From assembly GCA_037349105.1 (NCBI GenBank), contig JAYJMM010000029.1, forward strand, positions 1,054,001 to 1,118,000: a stretch of DNA of 64,000 bases, in the 5' to 3' direction. The notes under the pieces were generated by a model. It did no database searches and had not been told where the DNA came from. It worked only from the letters and a program-made list of their open reading frames with translations. Below are positions 59,401-64,000 of the stretch, piece after piece (position 1 is the first letter of the stretch; each line of letters starts with the position of its first letter). Position numbers and translations under genes: made by a program. This stretch comes from Limnomonas spitsbergensis (lineage: Eukaryota > Chlorophyta > Chlorophyceae > Chlamydomonadales).

Positions 59401-62400
59401 GGAGGGGAAGGAGAGGGGGGCGTAGGTGGGTAAGGAGGGTAGGGAGGGGGGACAGGAGGGGAAGGAGAGGGGGGCGTAGGTTGGGAAGGAGGGTAGGGAG
59501 GAGGGACAGGAGGGGAAGGAAAGGGGGGCGTAGGTGGGTAAGGAGGGTAGGGAGGAGGGACTGGAGGGGAAGGAGAGGGGGGCGTAGGTGGGGAAGGAGG
59601 GTGGGGAGGGGGGACAGGAGGGGAAGGAGAGGGGGGCGTAGGTGGGGAAGGAGGGTAGGGAGGAGGGACAGGAGGGGAAGGAAAGGGGGGCGTAGGTGGG
59701 TAAGGAGGGTAAGGAGGAGGGACTGGAGGGGAAGGAGAGGGGGGCGTAGGTGGGGAAGGAGGGTGGGGAGGGGGGACAGGAGGGGAAGGAGAGGGGGGCG
59801 TAGGTTGGGAAGGAGGGTAGGGAGGGGGATGTGGAGGGGAAGGAGAGGGGGGCATAGGTGGGGAGGGAGGGTTGGGAGGTGGGACAGGAGGGGAAGGAGA
59901 GGGGGGCGTAGGTGGGGAAGGAGGGTAGGGAGGAGGGACAGGAGGGGAAGGAGAGGGGGGCGTAGGTGGTGAAGGAGGGTAGGGAGGGGAGACAGGAGGG
60001 GAAGGAGAGGGGGGCGTAGGTGGGGAAGGAGGGTAGGGAGGAGGGACAGGAGGGGAAGGAAAGGGGGGCGTAGGTGGGGAAGGAGGGTAGGGAGGGGGGA
60101 CAGGTGGGGAAGGAGAGGGGGGCTTAGGAGGGGAAGGAGGGTAGGGAGGAGGGACAGGAGGGGAAGGAGAGGGGGGCGTAGGTGGGTAAGGAGGGTAGGG
60201 AGGGGGGACAGGAGGGGAAGGAGAGGGGGGCGTAGGTGGGTAGGGAGGGTAGGGAGGGGAATGTGGAGGGGAAGGAGAGGGGGGCATAGGTGGGGAAGGA
60301 GGGTAGGGAGGGGGGACAGGAGGGGAAGGAAAGGGGGGCGTAGGTGGGGAAGGAGGGTAGGGAGGGGGATGTGGAGGAGAAGGAGAGGGGTACGTAGGTG
60401 GAGATGGAGGGTTGGGTGGGGGGACAGGAGGGGAAGGAGAGGGGGGCGTAGGTGGTGAAGGAAGGTAAGGAGGGGGGACTGGAGGGGAAGGAGAGGGGGG
60501 CGTAGGTGGGGAAGGAGGGTAGGGAGGGGGGCCTGGAGGGGAGGGGGATAGGCTGGGAAGAGAAGGGGTGGGAGGCGAGGGAGGGTCTGGTATGCCGAAT
60601 GGGTAAGGAGGGGATGGAGGAGGGGCAGGGGGCATAGGTGGGAAAGGGGGAGTGGGAACGGGGACTGGAGGGGAGGGAGGGGGGCTGGGGTGAGGAGAAG
60701 AGGGTGGGGGAAGGGGGCTGGAGGGAGAGGGAGGAGAGGGAGGGCTTGGTACACCAAATGGGTAAGGAGGGGATGGAGGTGGGGTAGGAGATGTAGGAGG
60801 GGAAGGAGGAGGGGAAGGGGGGATTGGAGGGGAGGGAGGGGGACTGGGGGGAAGAGGGGAGGGTGGCGGAGGTGGGGCGGGGGGAGAGGGAGGAGAGGGA
60901 GGGCTTGGTACACCAAATGGGTAAGGAGGGGATGGAGGTGGGGTAGGGGGTGTAGGTGGGGAAGGAGGAGGGAGAGGGGGGACTGGAGGGGAGGGAGGGG
61001 GGCTGGGGGGAGGAGGGGATGGTGGCGGAGGTGGGGCGGGGGGAGAGGGAGGAGAGGGAGGGCTAGGTACACCAAATGGGTAAGGAGGGGATGGAGGTGG
61101 GGTAGGGGGTGTAGGTGGGGAAGGAGGAGTAAGAGGGGGGACTGGAGGGGAGGGAGGGGGGCTGGGGGGAGGAGGGGAGGGTGGCGGAGGTGGGGCGGGG
61201 GGAGAGGGAGGAGAGGGAGGGCTTGGGATACCAAATGGGTAAGGAGGGGATGGAGGTGGGGTAGGGGGCGTAGGTGGGGAAGGAGGAGGGGGAGGGGGGA
61301 CTGGAGGGGAGGGAGGGGGACTGGGGGGAGAAGGAATGGGGGGTGGAGGTGGTCTGCGGGGAGAGGGAGGAGAGGGAGGGCTTGGTACACCATATGGGTA
61401 AGGAGGGGATGGAGGAGGGGCAGGGGGCGTAAGTGGGGAAGGAGGGGTTGGAGGTGGAACCGGAGGAAAAGGAGGTGGGCTGGGTGGAGAGGGAGGAGGA
61501 GGTGGTGTCACTTTCTCTGGTACAAGTGGCTGGTCAGTTGGCCTGGGAGGGGGCAGAATAGGTGTAGGAAGAGGGAATGGTGTATCTGCTGGGTAGGGAG
61601 GGGAAGGAGGGAGCTGAGGAGGGGATGGAGGGGCAAGCTGTTGAGGTGTGAAGGGCAATGATGGTGTTTGAGGGGGTGAGGCCAGTGGAGATGGAGGTGT
61701 GGGATGTGAAGGTTGATGGGGAGGCTGAGGGGGAGGGGATAAAGGGGGGGGAGATTGCAGGAGAGGTGATGGAGAGGGCAAAGGGGGGGAAGGGGGGGGA
61801 GATGGGGATGGTGGTGATTGTGGTAGGAAAGGCGGAGAGGGAACAGGAGGTGAAGGGGGTTGTGGGGGAGATGGCGGAAAGGGCAAAGGAGGGGAGGGGG
61901 GAGGGGGGGGGTGGGGAGGGTGATGGAGGTGGGGGCAGGGGAGAGGGTGGAGAAGGCAAAGGGGGAGAGGGGGGTTTAGGGGGACGAGGGGGTGATGGAG
62001 GGGGGGGGCGGGGGGGATGGTGGCAGGGGCGGTGGACTGGGGGGAGGGGATGGGGATGGTGGGGGTCTTGGGGGGAAGGGAGGATGTAAGGGAGGCGGGG
62101 GTGGTGGGCGGTACTGAGCAGGTGGGGGAGGGGGGGGAGCACGTCCTCCCGGGGGAGGTGATGGCGGGAGGTAGGGGGTCATCGGATTGTCCCCCATAGC
62201 ACAACACATGGCTGGCACGCCCGGGAGCTTCAGGCTGTCATCTGAGAGCAAGCGCAGGACAGGGGGCAGCGGGGGTGAGTCCAACAGTGCAATGTGTGCA
62301 GCCGGAATCATAAACCCGCAACGCTACAAATCCTGCCACAGCACACAGGTGTCAGGTGTGTGACACACAGTATCATGGTGTTAGTGGGTGCATGCGCTTG

Positions 62401-63478
62401 TCGAGAAATGATTCCAACAGCATGGGCCTGGGGGTGCGAAGGTCTCTGCAGCATGCTCCTAGAGGAGGATGGTTATAATATCAGTTTTGTGTGTGTGTTG
62501 ACGTCAGCAGCATGGACCAGTGGAGACTTAACATCATCATCATCATGGGTAGAGGGGACATATACCCCAACAGCAATGAGTCACTGAAACTGCATGGCAT
62601 TGAAGGTGCATGGGGACGGGTGTGAGCATTATGGGCCTGAGGGTGCATGGACACCAGCAGCAGGGGCCTGTGTCTTTGTTTTTGCATGAGTTCAGGACGG
62701 CCCAGGTACACAACCTGGCCAACCGTGGATTAATGAGCATGGCGAGGGACGGCATGTCATTGCAAGCATGCACATTCCGCACTTATCACCAGTAACCAGG
62801 ATGCTGCTGAGGATCCTGAAATGCAGAGGAATGTGACGATTTGCCCCCCTCCTCTTCCTCCTACGTCCTCCTGGGAAGTCATCTCCACATACTTATAATT
62901 TCGCCCCACTCGGGCAACCAAGTTGCGAGTTCATACGGGTCAATTAATTAGCGGCCTCCTCAGTGGGGACCGGCATTTCATTTGCTGTGCCGCGGCTGCA
63001 GTTCAGTTACATGTCAGCCTCCTCCGGGCCTCCGGCATGCCCCATGCACAACCAGCCATGCTGCTTGGGTCTGTACGCGGGTCAAGGTTTGAACCTTGGG
63101 CGGCCGTGGGCCGGCCTGACCAACATGGACTTGTACCAAAACATGCACTTGGTCAGGACCCTTCATTGTGCCCTCTTGTAAGAAACCAAACCCTGCCACA
63201 CACCCTCATGAGCTCCACCCACCGACCCATCCACCCACCCACCCACCCACCGGTGTAGAACGCCGTTTTACATGACCCATCCGGGCACAGCGTGGCCAGG
63301 GTGTTGCATGGCGGCCGTAGGGTGAGGCAGACCTCAACCCCGTCCGCGGTGGTCAGGTTGTAGGGCAGGGCGGTGAGCTTCACGCTTGCGGTCGGACGGT
63401 TCGTCCCGGTGATGAAAAATAAGGAGTGCCCCACGCCATCCACAGTGGCTTGGGCCACAGAGCCAGCGCAGGAGTCCT
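53492..63478 (-). CDS. Membrane-anchored pherophorin-like hydroxyproline-rich glycoprotein, 5' end outside the window
   Basis: Visible exons: 63478-63251, 62241-55317, 55137-54523, 54438-54180, 54012-53492; all junctions are in phase. The first exon gives the end of a pherophorin domain ([24 protein letters not shown]), continued after the splice by [15 protein letters not shown] ~2,300-residue Pro/Ser stalk follows, with 18-residue and 53-residue repeats. Next comes a second ectodomain (from [16 protein letters not shown]) with spaced cysteines and NxS/T sites. Then one membrane helix ([19 protein letters not shown] region), the basic stop RQKQKR, and an Ala/Pro-rich cytoplasmic tail of about 95 residues. 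Pherophorins build the volvocine extracellular matrix and most are secreted; a membrane anchor is unusual. The stalk frame shifts twice near 61.9-62.0 kb (see findings). Signal peptide and first exons are not seen. Confidence 0.8.
55840..60560 (-). repeat. 54-bp coding minisatellite, about 87 copies
   Basis: Each unit codes 18 residues of the form [18 protein letters not shown], with T/M/Q/K and Y/H/N/L changes at fixed places. Blocks of units are copied again as larger repeats: the segment starting at 56835 recurs at 57699, 864 bp (16 units) away. The plus strand is almost pure G plus A. The array is maintained in frame throughout 4.7 kb. Confidence 0.93.
60584..61440 (-). repeat. 159-bp coding repeat, six copies
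   Basis: Copies start at about 60584, 60743, 60902, 61061, 61220 and 61379, exactly 159 bp (53 residues) apart. Each codes a [14 protein letters not shown] motif followed by a Pro-rich stretch. This block lies N-terminal to the 18-residue repeats in the protein. Confidence 0.93.
62242..63250. other. Intron of the pherophorin-like gene
   Basis: About 1 kb between the pherophorin exon and the stalk exon. It contains CAT and CCCA microsatellites (about 62532 and 63228) and repeated CAGCA-CATGG phrases at 62400-62660. A possible decayed SINE (GCTGCTTGGG, then AGGTTTGAACCTTGG) lies at about 63060-63105. Confidence 0.5.
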
Positions 63479-64000
63479 CTGGACGGCAGGACAAGGAGGG
63501 AGGAAGCCATCAAGAGATGAACAGCCTTTGCACATGCTGACCTGTTCCCAGGGGCCTAGCAGGGGGCTGGGTCTACTGAACTTTGATTGGGAGGCTAGAG
63601 GTGTGCCTATGCCTAAGCCTGTGCCTGGGCCTGTTCATGTGCCTGAACTAGCATTGTGCAACGTGTGCCATGCCAGATCAAGAGCAGAGGGAGGAGCCTC
63701 ACACACACACACAAATCGTGGGCCTGTGATGGAGGTTGGTTCCCAAATACAAAATTATATGCTTTCAATGCTACTCATCTCAGCAGCGTATGGGGATCTG
63801 ATATGACAGCTGACACTCTCAGGTATCTGCATATTCTCCCTTTAAAAGGTGATAATCCCATCATCCATACCATCATCGCTTTGCTTGGGTTTAACCCTAA
63901 CCACAAACCCAACGCAAAACCTTGAGAGGTGTGGGACCGTCTGCCCAACCACTGGACCCTGGGATGCAACCGCGGGAAACAACAGCTGAGGTGCTCAACA
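63479..64000. other. Probable upstream intron of the pherophorin-like gene
   Basis: The acceptor before the first visible exon is in phase 1, so earlier coding exons must exist. None is recognisable in the last 520 bp. Short CCTGTGCCTGGGCCTG-type repeats occur near 63605-63645. Confidence 0.4.

Noticed and set aside
55707..61661. Long plus-strand Arg/Gly/Trp-rich open frames opposite the proline-rich exon
   Set aside because: They are the mirror of the CCN-rich repeat on the minus strand, have no splice or start context, and repeat exactly with the 54-bp unit.

Overview
This window is nuclear DNA of a green alga, probably a chlorophycean related to the volvocine or chlamydomonad lineage. Four signs point this way. 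Genes are dense in short GT-AG introns. TGTAA, the classic green-algal poly(A) signal, lies just downstream of several stop codons. The spliceosomal, spindle and kinase proteins look plant-type. A giant pherophorin-like, proline-rich cell-wall protein sits at the right end. The species cannot be fixed from the sequence. No bacterial operons, CRISPR arrays, rRNA or tRNA genes were seen.

Left part (1-31.4 kb): a possible terminal exon (minus), then a GNAT acetyltransferase (plus, 5 exons) and ribosomal protein eS25 (minus, 3 exons, first intron GC-AG). Next is a complete 38-exon BRR2 gene for the U5 snRNP helicase (minus, 22.8 kb, 2184 codons, every splice phase checked by hand). BRR2 is head-to-head with a TPX2-like spindle factor (plus, 8 exons), with 361 bp between start codons. 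BRR2 introns are full of minisatellites. Two of them carry matching triplets of a ~195-bp repeat that can fold.

Middle part (31.4-47.5 kb): a repeat-rich stretch with a decayed non-LTR retrotransposon 3' end and an inverted copy of its terminus. It also holds a 7-exon gene for a polyQ protein with a segment like the hnRNP Q/R acidic domain. A ~5.9-kb DNA transposon follows, with ~820-bp terminal inverted repeats and a 9-bp target-site duplication (8/9 matching), so Mutator-like. It carries a 66-bp satellite and possible captured coding sequence.

Right part (47.7-64 kb): an 11-exon ACT-domain plant-type Ser/Thr/Tyr kinase, a tail-anchored cytochrome b5, and a minus-strand gene that runs off the right edge. 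That last gene encodes part of a pherophorin domain, a proline-rich stalk of about 2,300 residues built from 18-residue and 53-residue repeats, a second ectodomain, one membrane helix and a short cytoplasmic tail. The reading frame of its stalk switches twice at homopolymer runs.

Most of the genes look like unrelated housekeeping neighbours. The only obvious shared regulation is the BRR2/TPX2 divergent promoter. Exon coordinates were placed by hand from splice motifs and phase, so single-base errors are possible.
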